A stretch of DNA of 64,000 bases from Streptococcus equinus (GCF_900104225.1 NZ_FNJK01000001.1:124001-188000); one strand, 5' to 3'; positions 9,402-19,102 are shown, counted from the stretch's first letter. A program made the numbers and translations. The notes: generated from the sequence alone by a model not told the origin.

Positions 9402-9536
9402 TTAATGAGTCGCTTTCTTCGCTTCTTTATTTTTACTTTTCTTTTCTTTTTCGGGGTCGCTAGAAACTTTAGGAATACTTGCAAAACTTGCAAACATTGA
9501 CTCTAAGTCATCCTGACGTTTATGAGTGATAGCCAT
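9402..9536 (-). CDS. Small conserved-type peptide (44 aa), possible SPJ_0845-like protein
   Basis: Reads MAITHKRQDDLESMFASF, then ASIPKVSSDPEKEKKSK and a basic tail KEAKKATH. AGAGGTG lies 7 nt before the ATG, and a strong promoter (TTGCTG, 17 bp, TATAAT) lies just upstream, so it is very likely translated and is the first gene of the permease operon, 5 bp before it. The composition (amphipathic start, highly charged Lys/Glu tail) resembles the small streptococcal proteins annotated as the SPJ_0845 family; that match is from memory and needs a search. Function unknown. Confidence 0.72.
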   Translation of the reverse strand: MAITHKRQDDLESMFASFASIPKVSSDPEKEKKSKNKEAKKATH

Positions 9537-9572
9537 TATTGGGCACCTCTTTTCTAAATATAGTCATCAGTT

Positions 9573-9601
9573 ATTATACTATCATTTAAAAAAATCAGCA
9601 A
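9573..9601 (-). promoter_or_regulatory. SigA-type promoter of the peptide-permease operon
   Basis: On the minus strand, TTGCTG (9596-9601), a 17-bp spacer, and a perfect TATAAT (9573-9578). The predicted transcript has a leader of roughly 30 nt before ATG 9536. Confidence 0.8.
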
Positions 9602-9704
9602 AAGCTAAGCGGATATTTATAAGAATGAATTTGATAAAATTCGGTAAAACATAAGTTAAATATTATCAATAAATCAGTAAAAAACACAGTTTTAACCGTT
9701 TTTT

Positions 9705-9722
9705 TGTTATAATAGAAAGGCT
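9705..9722 (+). promoter_or_regulatory. Extended -10 promoter immediately upstream of tex
   Basis: TGT followed by TATAAT (9708-9713), 9 nt before ATG 9723. No convincing -35. Predicted start near 9720, leaving a leader of only about 3 nt; the AAAGG between is 2 nt from the ATG, too close for normal ribosome-site spacing. Confidence 0.55.
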
Positions 9723-11855
9723 ATGAAAAATGAAAATATACAAAAAATTGCTCAAGACTTATCTATTAAAGAGAACCAAATTACCAAAGTTCTCGAGTTA
9801 ACAAGTGAAGGAAATACCATTCCTTTTATTGCTCGTTATCGTAAAGAAATGACTGGTAATCTGGATGAAGTTCAAATCAAAGCTATCATTGATTTGGACA
9901 AAAGTATGACAGCTTTAGCTGATCGAAAAGCAACTGTTCTTGCAAAAATTGAAGAGCAGGGCAAACTAACAGCTGAGCTTAAAAAAGCTATTGAATCAGC
10001 TGAAAAATTAGCTGATGTTGAAGAACTCTATCTTCCCTACAAAGAAAAACGTCGCACTAAAGCAACCATTGCTAGAGAAGCTGGTTTGTTTCCATTAGCG
10101 CGATTAATATTGCAAAACAAAGCTTCTTTAGGAACAGAAGCCCAAGCCTTTTTAACAGAAGGATTTGAAACAGCTGATAAAGTCCTAGCTGGAGCTTGTG
10201 AAATCCTTATTGAATCATTTTCAGAAGATAATCGTCTTCGTTCATGGGTTTACAATGAAATCTGGTCATATAGTTCAATCGTCTCAAACCTTAAAGACGA
10301 AAAGGCTGATGACACTAAAACTTTCCAAATCTATTATGACTTCACAGAGAAAGTTTCTAAAATTCAAGGCTACCGTATTTTAGCTCTTAATCGTGGTGAA
10401 AAATTGGGAGTTTTGAAAGTTGGTTTTGAACACAATATCGATAAGATGGTGCGTTTTATGGGATCTCGTTTCAAAAACAAAAATGCTTATATCGATGATG
10501 TCATCGCAAAAACCATCAAGAAAAAAATTGTTCCAGCCATGGAACGTCGCATTCATAGTGAATTAACAGAAAGTGCTGAAGACGGTGCTATTGAACTTTT
10601 CTCAGAAAATCTTCGTAACCTTCTTTTGGTCTCGCCTCTAAAAGGAAAAATGGTCTTGGGATTTGACCCAGCCTTTCGTACAGGTGCCAAGCTAGCGGTT
10701 GTTGACCAAACAGGAAAATTGATGACAACTCAAGTGATCTATCCTGTGCCACCAGCTAGCCAAGCTAAAATTGAACAGTCTAAAAAAGATTTAGCTGAAT
10801 TAATCCGCAAATACGGTGTTGAAATTATTGCTATCGGAAATGGAACAGCTAGCCGTGAAAGCGAAGCTTTTGTAGCAGAAGTCCTAAAAGACTTTTCAGA
10901 CGTTCCTTACGTTATTGTCAATGAAAGCGGAGCTTCTGTTTATTCAGCTTCTGAGTTGGCACGTCATGAGTTCCCAGATTTGACTGTTGAAAAACGTTCA
11001 GCAATTTCTATCGCACGTCGTTTGCAAGACCCGCTTGCGGAATTGGTTAAAATCGATCCAAAATCAATTGGGGTTGGTCAATACCAACACGATGTTAGCC
11101 AGAAAAAATTGGCAGAAAATCTTGATTTTGTCGTTGATACCGTGGTTAACCAAGTTGGGGTTAACATCAACACAGCAAGTCCAGCACTTCTATCACACGT
11201 TTCAGGACTTAATAAGACAATCTCAGAAAATATTGTCAAATACCGTGATGAAAATGGTTGTATCACTTCTCGCGAAGAAATCAAGAAAGTTCCACGTTTG
11301 GGAGCTAAAGCTTTTGAACAAGCCGCTGGTTTCTTACGCATTCCAGGAGCTGAAAATATCCTTGATAATACGGGTGTTCACCCAGAGTCTTATAAGGCTG
11401 TTGAACGCTTGTTGAAAGAATTAGCGATTACTGACCTAGATGATTCAGCAAAAACAAAATTACAAGCTGTTTCTATTGAAGAAATGGCTAAAAACATTAA
11501 CATTGGTCAAGAAACGTTGAAAGATATTATCGCTGACCTTCTAAAACCCGGCCGTGATTTGCGTGATGACTTTGAAGCGCCAGTTCTTCGTCAAGATGTC
11601 TTAGATATTTCTGACCTTGAAATTGGTCAAAAACTTGAAGGAACTGTGCGAAATGTCGTCGACTTTGGAGCTTTTGTTGATATCGGTCTTCATGATGACG
11701 GCTTGATTCATATTTCACAAATGAGTAAATCATTTGTCAAACACCCTAGCCAAGTTGTTTCGGTTGGAGATGTGGTGACAGTCTGGGTTTCAAAAATTGA
11801 CAAAGAACGTGGAAAGATTAATCTTTCGTTGGTAGATTTGCGTGAACTTAACTAA
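9723..11855 (+). CDS. tex: Tex family RNA-binding transcription accessory protein
   Basis: 710 residues, the usual length. Domain order fits Tex: N-terminal helical region with [12 protein letters not shown] (about residues 30-41), YqgF-like RNase H fold ([11 protein letters not shown] region around 325-450), helix-hairpin-helix repeats ([33 protein letters not shown]) and a C-terminal S1 domain (about 635-705, [16 protein letters not shown] and [12 protein letters not shown]). Known members bind nucleic acid and affect transcription and stress tolerance. The sprT-like gene overlaps its 3' end by 14 bp. Confidence 0.95.
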   Translation: MKNENIQKIAQDLSIKENQITKVLELTSEGNTIPFIARYRKEMTGNLDEVQIKAIIDLDKSMTALADRKATVLAKIEEQGKLTAELKKAIESAEKLADVEELYLPYKEKRRTKATIAREAGLFPLARLILQNKASLGTEAQAFLTEGFETADKVLAGACEILIESFSEDNRLRSWVYNEIWSYSSIVSNLKDEKADDTKTFQIYYDFTEKVSKIQGYRILALNRGEKLGVLKVGFEHNIDKMVRFMGSRFKNKNAYIDDVIAKTIKKKIVPAMERRIHSELTESAEDGAIELFSENLRNLLLVSPLKGKMVLGFDPAFRTGAKLAVVDQTGKLMTTQVIYPVPPASQAKIEQSKKDLAELIRKYGVEIIAIGNGTASRESEAFVAEVLKDFSDVPYVIVNESGASVYSASELARHEFPDLTVEKRSAISIARRLQDPLAELVKIDPKSIGVGQYQHDVSQKKLAENLDFVVDTVVNQVGVNINTASPALLSHVSGLNKTISENIVKYRDENGCITSREEIKKVPRLGAKAFEQAAGFLRIPGAENILDNTGVHPESYKAVERLLKELAITDLDDSAKTKLQAVSIEEMAKNINIGQETLKDIIADLLKPGRDLRDDFEAPVLRQDVLDISDLEIGQKLEGTVRNVVDFGAFVDIGLHDDGLIHISQMSKSFVKHPSQVVSVGDVVTVWVSKIDKERGKINLSLVDLRELN

Positions 11856-12318
11856 TTTTGTTAAAAGTGTCTCAATTGAAGATTTTGGCAAAGAATTTCG
11901 TCATACAGCAGTTTGGAATAAGCGTTTGCGGACAACAGGCGGTCGCTTTTTCCCTGCTGATGGCCATCTTGATTTTAATCCTAAGATACTTGAGACCTTT
12001 GGAGATGATATTTTTCGAAAAATTGTTCGGCATGAACTTTGCCACTATCATTTGTATTTTGAAGGTAAAGGATATAAGCACGCTGATGCAGATTTTAAAG
12101 AATTGTTGCAAAAAGTGGATGGCCTTCGTTACGCCCCAACAATGGCTAGAAATGAGCATTTTCATTATTATAAATGCCAAAATTGCGGTCAAAACTATCG
12201 TAGAAAACGTCGCGTCAATACCCAAAAATACCGCTGTGGTCGTTGTCACGGAAAATTAATCAAAGTAGAAGAGACAAGTTTTTTTGAAAAAAATCCTGCT
12301 TCTAAAAATCAGTCGTAA
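11842..12318 (+). CDS. SprT-like zinc metalloprotein
   Basis: 158 residues starting at GTG 11842 inside the end of tex; the N-terminus [11 protein letters not shown] fits the family better than any later start. Zinc site HELCHYH (about residues 67-73) of the SprT type, and a C-terminal zinc ribbon with CQNCGQNY and CGRCHG. SprT/Spartan-like proteins are putative metalloproteases; the bacterial role is unclear. The overlap implies coupling to tex. The stop lies within a weak hairpin (12305-12328). Confidence 0.9.
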   Translation: MNLTNFVKSVSIEDFGKEFRHTAVWNKRLRTTGGRFFPADGHLDFNPKILETFGDDIFRKIVRHELCHYHLYFEGKGYKHADADFKELLQKVDGLRYAPTMARNEHFHYYKCQNCGQNYRRKRRVNTQKYRCGRCHGKLIKVEETSFFEKNPASKNQS

Positions 12319-12328
12319 GGCTGATTTT
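12305..12328 (+). terminator. Weak terminator after sprT-like gene
   Basis: AAAATCAG / CTGATTTT arms (12305-12312 / 12321-12328) around the stop codon; 8-bp stem, T-rich 3' side. Confidence 0.5.
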
Positions 12329-12346
12329 ATTTTAGAAGGGATTAGG

Positions 12347-12352
12347 TATAAT
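12347..12352 (+). promoter_or_regulatory. -10 box of pspC-like gene
   Basis: Perfect TATAAT 30 nt before ATG 12382, with AAGGAAGGG as ribosome site between. No clear -35 element. Confidence 0.55.
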
Positions 12353-12381
12353 AGTTATAGTAAAAGAAGGAAGGGATAAAG

Positions 12382-12660
12382 ATGAAATCAGCTCTTTATA
12401 AACAGCGAAAGAATAAACTGGTTTGTGGTGTTTGCGCCGGAATTGCTGATAAGTTTGGCTGGGATTTACCGTTAACACGTGTCCTAGCAGCATTGCTAAT
12501 GTACTTTTATGGTTTTGGCATTGTGCTTTACATCCTCTTAGCAATTTTTCTTCCTTACAAAGAAGATATTACACGTGATCAATATGGTACTGGTCCGCGT
12601 AGAAGAAAGGATGCTGAAGTTGTCGATGATGACGATGACAATGACGGCTGGTTCTGGTAA
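12382..12660 (+). CDS. PspC domain protein
   Basis: 92-residue inner-membrane protein of the PspC family: the start KSALYKQRKNKLVCGVCAGIADKFGWD is the family hallmark, followed by a hydrophobic segment (about 35-60) and a charged C-terminus ending in an Asp-rich run and WFW. PspC domains sense or respond to membrane stress in other bacteria. It is a single-gene unit with its own promoter; the preceding ribosome site AAGGAAGGG is strong. Confidence 0.9.
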   Translation: MKSALYKQRKNKLVCGVCAGIADKFGWDLPLTRVLAALLMYFYGFGIVLYILLAIFLPYKEDITRDQYGTGPRRRKDAEVVDDDDDNDGWFW

Positions 12661-12980
12661 TCACTGACAAATTAAGTTTTTAATGTTGCAGTCAAAAAAG
12701 ACTAGATAAGTATAACAGGAACTTATCGTAGCCTTAAGAAACGAGAAAGGTTTGGGAATTTTCCCAAGCCTTTTTAATTAACTGACGTGAGAATGCCTTC
12801 TCATAATAAATCCTGAAAACCCTGCGTGAGCGCTTACTTTTTAGCATGATTATGATATAATAATGAAAAAAGAGGAAAAGGATTGAACAGAATTGTTAAT
12901 TCTTTGAAAATGGACGGACTGTCTAATTTTAAAGTTTTCAATTCATTTACATTTTTTGTAAAAAGTTCATGGTATGGGAC
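12661..12980. other. Intergenic region between pspC and hprK
   Basis: Holds an intrinsic terminator at 12746-12773 and the hprK -10 TATAAT at 12856-12861. A cre-like element overlaps the -35 zone at about 12828-12842 (CGC core, three mismatches from consensus). About 115 nt of leader lies between the predicted transcription start and hprK. No convincing gene. Confidence 0.6.
12746..12775 (+). terminator. Intrinsic terminator after pspC
   Basis: Stem 12746-12756 / 12763-12773 (AAAGGTTTGGG / CCCAAGCCTTT, one G-T pair), loop of 6, run of T. Confidence 0.85.
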
Positions 12981-13910
12981 ATGTCAGTTACTGTAAAAAT
13001 GTTAGTAGACAAGGTAAAACTTGATGTTATCTACGGTGATGATGACTTATTATCAAAAGAGATTACAACGTCAGATATTTCACGTCCAGGTCTTGAAATG
13101 ACTGGCTATTTTGATTATTATTCACCAGAGCGTTTGCAACTTTTGGGAATGAAAGAGTGGTCTTATCTCACAAAAATGACCTCACATAATCGACGTCATG
13201 TTTTGAGAGAGATGATTAAGCCAGAAACACCAGCCCTTATTGTGGCACGCAATTTGGATATTCCAGAAGAAATGATTAGTGCTGCTAAGGAAAAAGGCAT
13301 TGCTATTTTGCAAAGTCATGTGCCAACTAGTCGCTTATCTGGTGAAATGTCATGGTATCTGGATTCTTGTCTGGCAGAACGTACTAGTGTTCACGGTGTT
13401 TTGATGGATATCTACGGCATGGGTGTTTTGATCCAAGGTGATTCTGGTATTGGTAAAAGTGAAACTGGTCTTGAATTAGTTAAACGTGGCCACCGTCTTG
13501 TGGCTGATGACCGTGTGGATGTTTTTGCTAAAGATGAAGAAACACTTTGGGGAGAACCTGCTGAGATTCTACGCCATTTGTTAGAAATCCGTGGTGTAGG
13601 GATTATTGATGTGATGAGCCTTTATGGTGCGAGTGCTGTTAAAGATTCTTCACAAGTTCAATTGGCCATTTATCTTGAAAACTATGAATCAGGTAAAGTC
13701 TTTGACCGTTTAGGAAATGGTAACGAAGAACTTGAATTGTCAGGTGTTAAAATTCCACGTCTTCGTATTCCTGTTCAAACTGGTCGAAACATGTCTGTTG
13801 TTATCGAAGCAGCTGCCATGAATTACCGTGCTAAACAAATGGGATTTGATGCCACTAAGACGTTTGAAGAACGTTTAACACAATTGATTACCAAGAATGA
13901 GGAAAGCTGA
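12981..13910 (+). CDS. hprK: HPr kinase/phosphorylase
   Basis: 309 residues, the usual length. Phosphorylates HPr on Ser46 in response to glycolytic intermediates and so controls CcpA-mediated catabolite repression. The Walker A loop GDSGIGKS is at 153-160; conserved His139 and the C-terminal signature [10 protein letters not shown] are present. I start at ATG 12981 (MSVTVKML), matching streptococcal homologues, rather than ATG 12969. The stop overlaps lgt by one base (TGATG). Confidence 0.97.
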   Translation: MSVTVKMLVDKVKLDVIYGDDDLLSKEITTSDISRPGLEMTGYFDYYSPERLQLLGMKEWSYLTKMTSHNRRHVLREMIKPETPALIVARNLDIPEEMISAAKEKGIAILQSHVPTSRLSGEMSWYLDSCLAERTSVHGVLMDIYGMGVLIQGDSGIGKSETGLELVKRGHRLVADDRVDVFAKDEETLWGEPAEILRHLLEIRGVGIIDVMSLYGASAVKDSSQVQLAIYLENYESGKVFDRLGNGNEELELSGVKIPRLRIPVQTGRNMSVVIEAAAMNYRAKQMGFDATKTFEERLTQLITKNEES

Positions 13911-14692
13911 TGATTAATCCGATTGCGATTCAAATTGGTCCGTTTGCTGTTCGTTGGTATGCACTGTTCATTGTTTCGGGGATGCTTCTTGCGGTTCACT
14001 TAGCCATGAAAGAAGCACCGCGTCGTAAGATTATTCCTGACGACATCTTAGATTTTATCTTGGTGGCATTTCCTTTAGCTATAATTGGAGCTAGATTGTA
14101 TTATGTTATCTTTGATTGGAATTATTATGCTAGTCAACCTTGGACAGAGATTTTTGCAGTATGGCATGGTGGTTTAGCTATTTATGGTGGATTGATTACT
14201 GGAGCGATTGTTCTGTTTGTCTTTTCTTACTACCGTGCGATTAACCCGCTTGACTTTTTGGATATTGCTGCTCCTGGGGTTATGATTGCGCAAGCTATTG
14301 GTCGTTGGGGAAACTTTGTCAATCAAGAAGCTTACGGTAAAGCTGTTAAAAGCCTCAATTACTTACCAGATTTTATTAAGAATCAGATGTACATTGATGG
14401 TAGTTATCGGGTTCCGACTTTCTTATATGAGTCGCTGTGGAACTTACTTGGTTTTATCATTATTATGAGCGTAAGACATCGTCCACACTTCTTAAAACGA
14501 GGTGAAGTGACATTCTTTTATTTGATTTGGTATGGTTTTGGACGTTTTGTGATTGAGGGGATGCGAACTGACAGTTTGATGTTTCTTGGCATGCGCGTGT
14601 CACAATGGTTGTCAGCGATTTTAATCTTGGTTGGTTTAGTGATGATTGTATGGAGAAGAAAACAAAAAGACATTCCATACTACCAGGAATAG
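13910..14692 (+). CDS. lgt: Prolipoprotein diacylglyceryl transferase
   Basis: 260 residues, seven membrane segments. Transfers diacylglycerol from phosphatidylglycerol to the lipobox cysteine of prolipoproteins. The family motif [13 protein letters not shown] (about 127-139) and the [10 protein letters not shown] loop are intact. Coupled to hprK by a one-base overlap, the arrangement common in streptococci. Confidence 0.97.
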   Translation: MINPIAIQIGPFAVRWYALFIVSGMLLAVHLAMKEAPRRKIIPDDILDFILVAFPLAIIGARLYYVIFDWNYYASQPWTEIFAVWHGGLAIYGGLITGAIVLFVFSYYRAINPLDFLDIAAPGVMIAQAIGRWGNFVNQEAYGKAVKSLNYLPDFIKNQMYIDGSYRVPTFLYESLWNLLGFIIIMSVRHRPHFLKRGEVTFFYLIWYGFGRFVIEGMRTDSLMFLGMRVSQWLSAILILVGLVMIVWRRKQKDIPYYQE

Positions 14693-14715
14693 GTGTTTTG
14701 TAGATAGGAGATAAG

Positions 14716-15135
14716 ATGTTAGAAGTAGCTCTATTAATTTTAGCCATTGCTTTTGCAGTTTTGGTTGGCGTTTTTGTACCAATTGGTGTTAAACTATATA
14801 AAACAGTTGATGTTGTTAACGAGACTATTGAGGAATCAAAACAAACGATTAAAGTGTTGACAAGTGATGTTAACGTATCCCTTCACCAAGCTAATGAAAT
14901 CTTAGCTAAAGCAAATGTTTTAGTAGAAGATGTCAATGGCAAGGTTTCAACAATTGATCCTTTGTTTGTGGCGGTCGCTGATCTTTCAGAGACAGTCTCT
15001 GACTTGAATGCTCAAGCTCGACACTTATCTCAAAAAGCTTCTCAAGCGACATCAAATGTTGGTAAAGCTAGTGCAGCTTATGCTGTCGGTAAAGTTGCCT
15101 CAAAACTATTAAAAAAGGAGAAAGAGCATGAGTAA
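14716..15135 (+). CDS. DUF948 membrane protein
   Basis: 139 residues: one N-terminal membrane helix (about 4-25) then a long amphipathic helical region rich in Val/Asp/Asn, typical of the DUF948 family. GATAGGAGATAAG is a good ribosome site. It overlaps the next gene by 8 bp. Likely an envelope-associated coiled-coil protein; function not established. Confidence 0.87.
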   Translation: MLEVALLILAIAFAVLVGVFVPIGVKLYKTVDVVNETIEESKQTIKVLTSDVNVSLHQANEILAKANVLVEDVNGKVSTIDPLFVAVADLSETVSDLNAQARHLSQKASQATSNVGKASAAYAVGKVASKLLKKEKEHE

Positions 15136-15622
15136 ATTATTGAGAAATGTGATTATTGGTGTTGCCTCAGGTGCAGCCGCAGCTTATTTCCTATCTACTG
15201 AAAAAGGTAAAGAATTACAGAAAAAAGCAAGTAAAGCATATCAAGCTTACAAAGAAAATCCTTCTGAATACCATCAAAAAGCTAAAGATAAGGCAACAGA
15301 ATACACTGACTTAGCAGTAGACACTTTTAACGATTACAAAGAAAAATTTGAATCAGGCGAACTAACAACTGATGAATTTCTTGAAATCGTTAAAGAAAAA
15401 GGTCAAGCAGCTGCTGACTATGCGACTGAAAAAGTATCAGAATTAACATCAAAAGTATCTGATGTCGTTGACGATGTTGCTGATAAAGCAGAAGATGTCA
15501 AAGAAGATGTGGAAGCTGAAGTTGATGATATTATCATTGATTACACAGCAAAAGAAGATGAAACACCTTCTGAAGAACCAAAAGCTGAAGCTGAAAAATC
15601 AGAAGAAGATACTAAAGCATAA
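15128..15622 (+). CDS. YtxH-type protein
   Basis: 164 residues. Short N-terminal hydrophobic segment VIIGVASGAAAAYFLST followed by EKGKELQKKASK, the YtxH (gas vesicle/general stress) signature, then a long Lys/Glu/Asp-rich helical tail. Translated from an ATG inside the DUF948 gene, so expressed together. Related B. subtilis proteins belong to the general stress group. Confidence 0.87.
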   Translation: MSKLLRNVIIGVASGAAAAYFLSTEKGKELQKKASKAYQAYKENPSEYHQKAKDKATEYTDLAVDTFNDYKEKFESGELTTDEFLEIVKEKGQAAADYATEKVSELTSKVSDVVDDVADKAEDVKEDVEAEVDDIIIDYTAKEDETPSEEPKAEAEKSEEDTKA

Positions 15623-15624
15623 TA

Positions 15625-15651
15625 AAAAGGCGGTCCAAAGGGCCGCTTTTT
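15625..15651 (+). terminator. Intrinsic terminator of the hprK operon
   Basis: Stem GCGGTCC / GGGCCGC (15630-15636 / 15640-15646), loop AAA, flanked by A and T runs. Confidence 0.9.
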
Positions 15652-15660
15652 TCGTATTAA

Positions 15661-15684
15661 AAAACTCCCAGCAATGGGAGTTTT
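15661..15684 (-). terminator. Terminator of DUF3270 gene
   Basis: AAAACTCCCA / TGGGAGTTTT arms with loop GCAA; sits just past the minus-strand stop at 15690. Confidence 0.85.
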
Positions 15685-15689
15685 GTTTA

Positions 15690-15980
15690 TCAATGTCTTA
15701 ATGACCAAATAATGCTTGAAACAGCTGACGTAATGGCTAGGCTGATAAGAGAGGCAAACAAGAAAGCCCAGATTGGCGCCAGATTCAAGACAAGTAAAAA
15801 GAAAGATACCACTACAGTGGAAATAGCAAATAAAGCGATACGGGCAAAGAACATGAGTTCCTTGAGCTTAGCGCTTCTGTGATTAATTTCCTGAAATTCG
15901 TAAAATTTAGGGGTATCATCTACCTGAAGATGTTGTTCTTGTTCTTCAAGGTCTTTATGTTGCTTTAACGGTGTTGGCAT
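15690..15980 (-). CDS. DUF3270-type small membrane protein
   Basis: 96 residues: polar, Glu/Gln-rich N-terminus with FYEFQEINHRSAKLKELMFFA, then two membrane helices (about 46-66 and 70-90). This matches the streptococcal DUF3270 family. GAGGAGAGGG precedes the ATG. Function unknown; transcribed alone and convergent with the hprK operon. Confidence 0.75.
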   Translation of the reverse strand: MPTPLKQHKDLEEQEQHLQVDDTPKFYEFQEINHRSAKLKELMFFARIALFAISTVVVSFFLLVLNLAPIWAFLFASLISLAITSAVSSIIWSLRH

Positions 15981-16215
15981 AATCCCTCTCCTCTATTTCA
16001 ACTGATATCATACCATAAATTAATATATTTGTCACCTTTTTTTAAAAAAAGCTCTTGACTCTTTGTCAAAAATATGTTTAAAATAGTTGTTCCTCTTTTT
16101 TGTTTCAAAATGAGGATTTCTTTTTGAGTCTCTCCTCTCATAAAGTTTTGCTCATTCTGAAGCTAGATAAAAATACTTTAGAAAGCTATAACAAAAGGAT
16201 TCTGAGGAGATCTGA

Positions 16216-16253
16216 GTGACGAATTGTTATAGGAGTGGTATAATTAAAACGTT
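16216..16253 (+). promoter_or_regulatory. Extended -10 promoter directly before the U32 gene
   Basis: GTGACG (16216-16221), 17-bp spacer, TGG plus TATAAT (16239-16244), then 9 nt to ATG 16254 with no ribosome site in those 9 nt. AGGAG at 16231 lies upstream of the -10 and would not be in this transcript. Predicts a leaderless or near-leaderless mRNA. Confidence 0.65.
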
Positions 16254-17180
16254 ATGGAAAAAATAATTATTACTGCGACAGCTGAATCTATTGAGCAGGT
16301 CAAAGAGCTCTTAGATGCAGGTGTTGACCGCATTTATGTGGGTGAAGAAAATTATGGTTTGCGTTTGCCGCACAATTTCACGTATGATGAACTTCGTGAG
16401 ATTGCTGATATGGTTCATGCCGCTGGTAAAGAATTGAGTGTTGCATGTAATGCATTGCTCCACCAAGACATGATCAATGCCGTTCGACCATACCTTGATT
16501 TCTTGAAAGAAATTAAAGCTGATTACGTGGTAGCTTGTGATGCTGGACTTTTCCACATCAACAAACACGAAGGTTACAACTTCAAGATGATTTACGATGC
16601 TTCAGTTTTCGTGACATCAAGTCGTCAAGTAAACTTCTGGGGTGACCACGGAGCAAGTGAAACAGTTCTTGCGCGTGAAATCCCATCAGCAGAGTTGTTC
16701 CAAATGTCTGAAAATCTTCGCTACCCAGCTGAAGTACTTGTTTACGGAGCAACTGTTATTCATCATTCAAAACGTCCGTTGTTGCAAAATTACTATAATT
16801 TTACACACATTGACGATGAAAAAACTCGTGAACGTGGTCTTTTCCTTGCTGAACCAAGTAACAAAGACTCACATTATTCAATTTACGAAGACAAACACGG
16901 TACACACATCTTTGATACTGATGACCTTGATATGATGCCAAAAATAACAGAGTTGGTTGAACACAACTACACACACTGGAAATTAGATGGTATCTACTGC
17001 CCAGGTCATGATTTTGTTGAAATTGCAAAAATCTTTGTGAAAACAAAAGCCTTGATGGAAGCTGGTGAATTCACATCAGATCAAGCTTTCTTGTTTGATG
17101 AAGAAATCCGTAAATTGCATCCAAAAGGACGTACACTAGGAACTGGATTCTACGAATTTGATCCAGAAGAAGTCAAATAA
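16254..17180 (+). CDS. trhP1: U32 family protein, probable TrhP1 (tRNA U34 hydroxylation)
   Basis: 308 residues of the peptidase U32 fold, long annotated as collagenase-like. Size and pairing with a larger U32 gene match B. subtilis YrrN/YrrO, shown to be needed for prephenate-dependent 5-hydroxyuridine at tRNA position 34 (TrhP1/TrhP2). N-terminal half is TIM-barrel-like (ITATAESIEQVKELLDAGVDRIYVG). The U32 cysteine signature is absent: the equivalent region reads EVLVYGATVIHHSKRPLL. I therefore prefer a tRNA-modification role over proteolysis; no direct evidence in the window. Confidence 0.82.
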   Translation: MEKIIITATAESIEQVKELLDAGVDRIYVGEENYGLRLPHNFTYDELREIADMVHAAGKELSVACNALLHQDMINAVRPYLDFLKEIKADYVVACDAGLFHINKHEGYNFKMIYDASVFVTSSRQVNFWGDHGASETVLAREIPSAELFQMSENLRYPAEVLVYGATVIHHSKRPLLQNYYNFTHIDDEKTRERGLFLAEPSNKDSHYSIYEDKHGTHIFDTDDLDMMPKITELVEHNYTHWKLDGIYCPGHDFVEIAKIFVKTKALMEAGEFTSDQAFLFDEEIRKLHPKGRTLGTGFYEFDPEEVK

Positions 17181-17195
17181 GGCTCACGCAAATAT

Positions 17196-17239
17196 CTGTT
17201 TATCATGATTGAGTTACTATTTCAGGGCATGATAAGCAG
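17196..17239. repeat. Inverted repeat between the two U32 genes
   Basis: CTGTTTATCATG (17196-17207) and CATGATAAGCAG (17228-17239): 12-bp arms with one G-T pair, 20-nt loop, no T run. It sits in the 135-bp gap between the genes; could be an RNA hairpin affecting relative expression or an operator. Confidence 0.55.
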
Positions 17240-17315
17240 GATTACACAGTTAAATGGATAAAGCTTAGCGTTTATCAAAAATCATTTTTACTATCTTGAA
17301 AATAGGAAGATTATA

Positions 17316-18605
17316 ATGTCAAAAAATAATTTTAAACGTCCAGAGGTTTTAGCACCTGCTGGAACTCTTGAAAAATTAAAAGTCGCTGTAGATTACGGAG
17401 CAGATGCAGTCTTCGTAGGTGGTCAACAATACGGTCTTCGTAGCCGTGCTGGTAACTTCTCTATGGAAGAATTGCAAGAAGGGATTAACTATGCCCATGC
17501 TCGCGGTGCTCGTGTGCACGTCGCAGCTAACATGGTTACTCACGAAGGAAACGAAGTCGGTGCAGGAGAGTGGTTCCGTCAACTTCGTGATATGGGATTA
17601 GATGCAGTTATCGTATCAGACCCAGCCATGATTACAATTTGTTTAACAGAAGCACCAGGTTTAGAAGTCCATGTGTCTACACAAGCTTCTACAACTAACT
17701 ATGAAGCATTCGCTTTCTGGGAAGAAGTTGGTGTATCACGTGTTGTTTTGGCGCGTGAAGTTGGGGTTGCTGAAATTGCAGAAATCCGCAAACACACATC
17801 ACTTGAAATTGAAGCCTTCGTTCACGGGGCAATGTGTATCGGTTATTCAGGACGTTGTGTCCTTTCAAACCACATGAGTCACCGTGATGCTAACCGCGGT
17901 GGATGCTCACAATCTTGCCGTTGGAAATATGACCTTTACGATATGCCATTTGGTCAGGAACGTAAAAGTCTTGAAGGTGAAATTCCAGAACCATTTTCAA
18001 TGTCATCAGTTGACATGTGTATGATTGAACACTTGCCAGATTTGATTGATAATGGTGTTGATAGCTTCAAGATTGAAGGTCGTATGAAATCAATTCACTA
18101 CGTGTCAACAGTTACAAACTGCTACCGCGCAGCTGTTGATGCTTACCTAGAAAGCCCAGCAAAATTCGAAGCCATCAAAGGCGAATTGCTTGATGAGCTT
18201 TGGAAAGTTGCTCAACGTGAATTGGCAACTGGTTTCTACTACAAAACACCAACAGAAAACGAGCAACTCTTTGGCGCTCGTCGTAAAATACCACAATATA
18301 AATTTGTCGGAGAAGTTGTTGCCTTTGATGAAAGCACAATGACAGCAACAATCCGTCAACGTAACGTTATCCTCGAAGGAGATAAGGTCGAATTTTACGG
18401 TCCAGGTCTTCGTCACTTTGAAACAACTATCAAAGATTTGCACGATGCTGATGGAAACAAAATCGACCGCGCTCCAAATCCAATGGAATTACTAACAATC
18501 ACTGTCCCACAAGCGGTTCAACCTGGCGATATGATTCGTGCTTGTAAAGAAGGGCTCGTTAACCTTTACAAAAACGATGGTTCCAGCAAAACTGTTCGCG
18601 CATAA
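17316..18605 (+). CDS. trhP2: U32 family protein, probable TrhP2
   Basis: 429 residues. Carries the intact U32 signature EAFVHGAMCIGYSGRCVLS (about 167-185) plus GGCSQSCRWKYDLY, four cysteines that could bind an iron-sulfur cluster. The C-terminal region (about 330-429) is beta-rich with KVEFYGPGLRHFE. Partner of the preceding U32 gene, as in B. subtilis yrrN-yrrO. ATG 17316 is preceded by AGGAAG. Older annotation as protease PrtC should be treated with caution. Confidence 0.87.
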   Translation: MSKNNFKRPEVLAPAGTLEKLKVAVDYGADAVFVGGQQYGLRSRAGNFSMEELQEGINYAHARGARVHVAANMVTHEGNEVGAGEWFRQLRDMGLDAVIVSDPAMITICLTEAPGLEVHVSTQASTTNYEAFAFWEEVGVSRVVLAREVGVAEIAEIRKHTSLEIEAFVHGAMCIGYSGRCVLSNHMSHRDANRGGCSQSCRWKYDLYDMPFGQERKSLEGEIPEPFSMSSVDMCMIEHLPDLIDNGVDSFKIEGRMKSIHYVSTVTNCYRAAVDAYLESPAKFEAIKGELLDELWKVAQRELATGFYYKTPTENEQLFGARRKIPQYKFVGEVVAFDESTMTATIRQRNVILEGDKVEFYGPGLRHFETTIKDLHDADGNKIDRAPNPMELLTITVPQAVQPGDMIRACKEGLVNLYKNDGSSKTVRA

Positions 18606-18623
18606 TTAATGCAGTAATAATAA

Positions 18624-18670
18624 AAAAACGAACGACTGATAAACATTTGTGTTTAGGTCGTTCATTTTTT
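18624..18670. terminator. Bidirectional terminator
   Basis: GAACGAC / GTCGTTC arms (18630-18636 / 18657-18663) with additional inner pairing; A run on the left and T run on the right, between convergent genes. Confidence 0.8.
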
Positions 18671-18997
18671 ATTGAGATTTTGCAACTGAGATTTTCTAAC
18701 TGTCGGTGGCACTAAGCTTAGACGCTTGATGTCATCAATAGGAATAATGGTTGAAATGTTCTTTTGGAAGTTCTTCAAAATGAGCTTGCCGTTTTTAGCA
18801 TCGTATTTGACCAAATCTCCTGTAAAACTATCGTCCTCATAAATGGCATGAAGGGCAAGATGCTTGTTTTGGGCTTCCTTGATGATGGTAATGATTTTAT
18901 TAGCTTTTAAATTAATCTCACTTGTCTGTGGCGCTCGAAAGTCAATGTAAGCTTGCGCTTGTTTTTTAAATTGCTTAATAATATTTTTCATAGTCAT
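18662..18997 (-). CDS. Small protein with YolD-like beta domain
   Basis: 111 residues. Basic helical start (KNIIKQFKKQAQAYIDF), then a beta-rich region (about 50-95): LALHAIYEDDSFTGDLVKYD, NGKLILKNF, ISTIIPIDDIKRLSLV. The pattern of strands ending in I..DI resembles the SH3-like fold of YolD proteins, but I cannot name the family with certainty. AGGATAA precedes two in-frame ATGs (18997 and 18991); either could be the start. Single gene, convergent with the U32 operon. Confidence 0.65.
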   Translation of the reverse strand: MTMKNIIKQFKKQAQAYIDFRAPQTSEINLKANKIITIIKEAQNKHLALHAIYEDDSFTGDLVKYDAKNGKLILKNFQKNISTIIPIDDIKRLSLVPPTVRKSQLQNLNKK

Positions 18998-19102
18998 TTA
19001 TCCTAAAAATTGATAAAATGATTATACACCTTTTAAGAAAAAAAATAAATAATCAAAAGTTTAGAAATTTTTTACGAATATATTAAGTAGGAGGAGATAA
19101 AT

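Noticed and set aside
12828..12842. Degenerate cre-like site at the hprK -35
   Set aside because: Three mismatches from consensus, so not called separately; noted only in the intergenic description.
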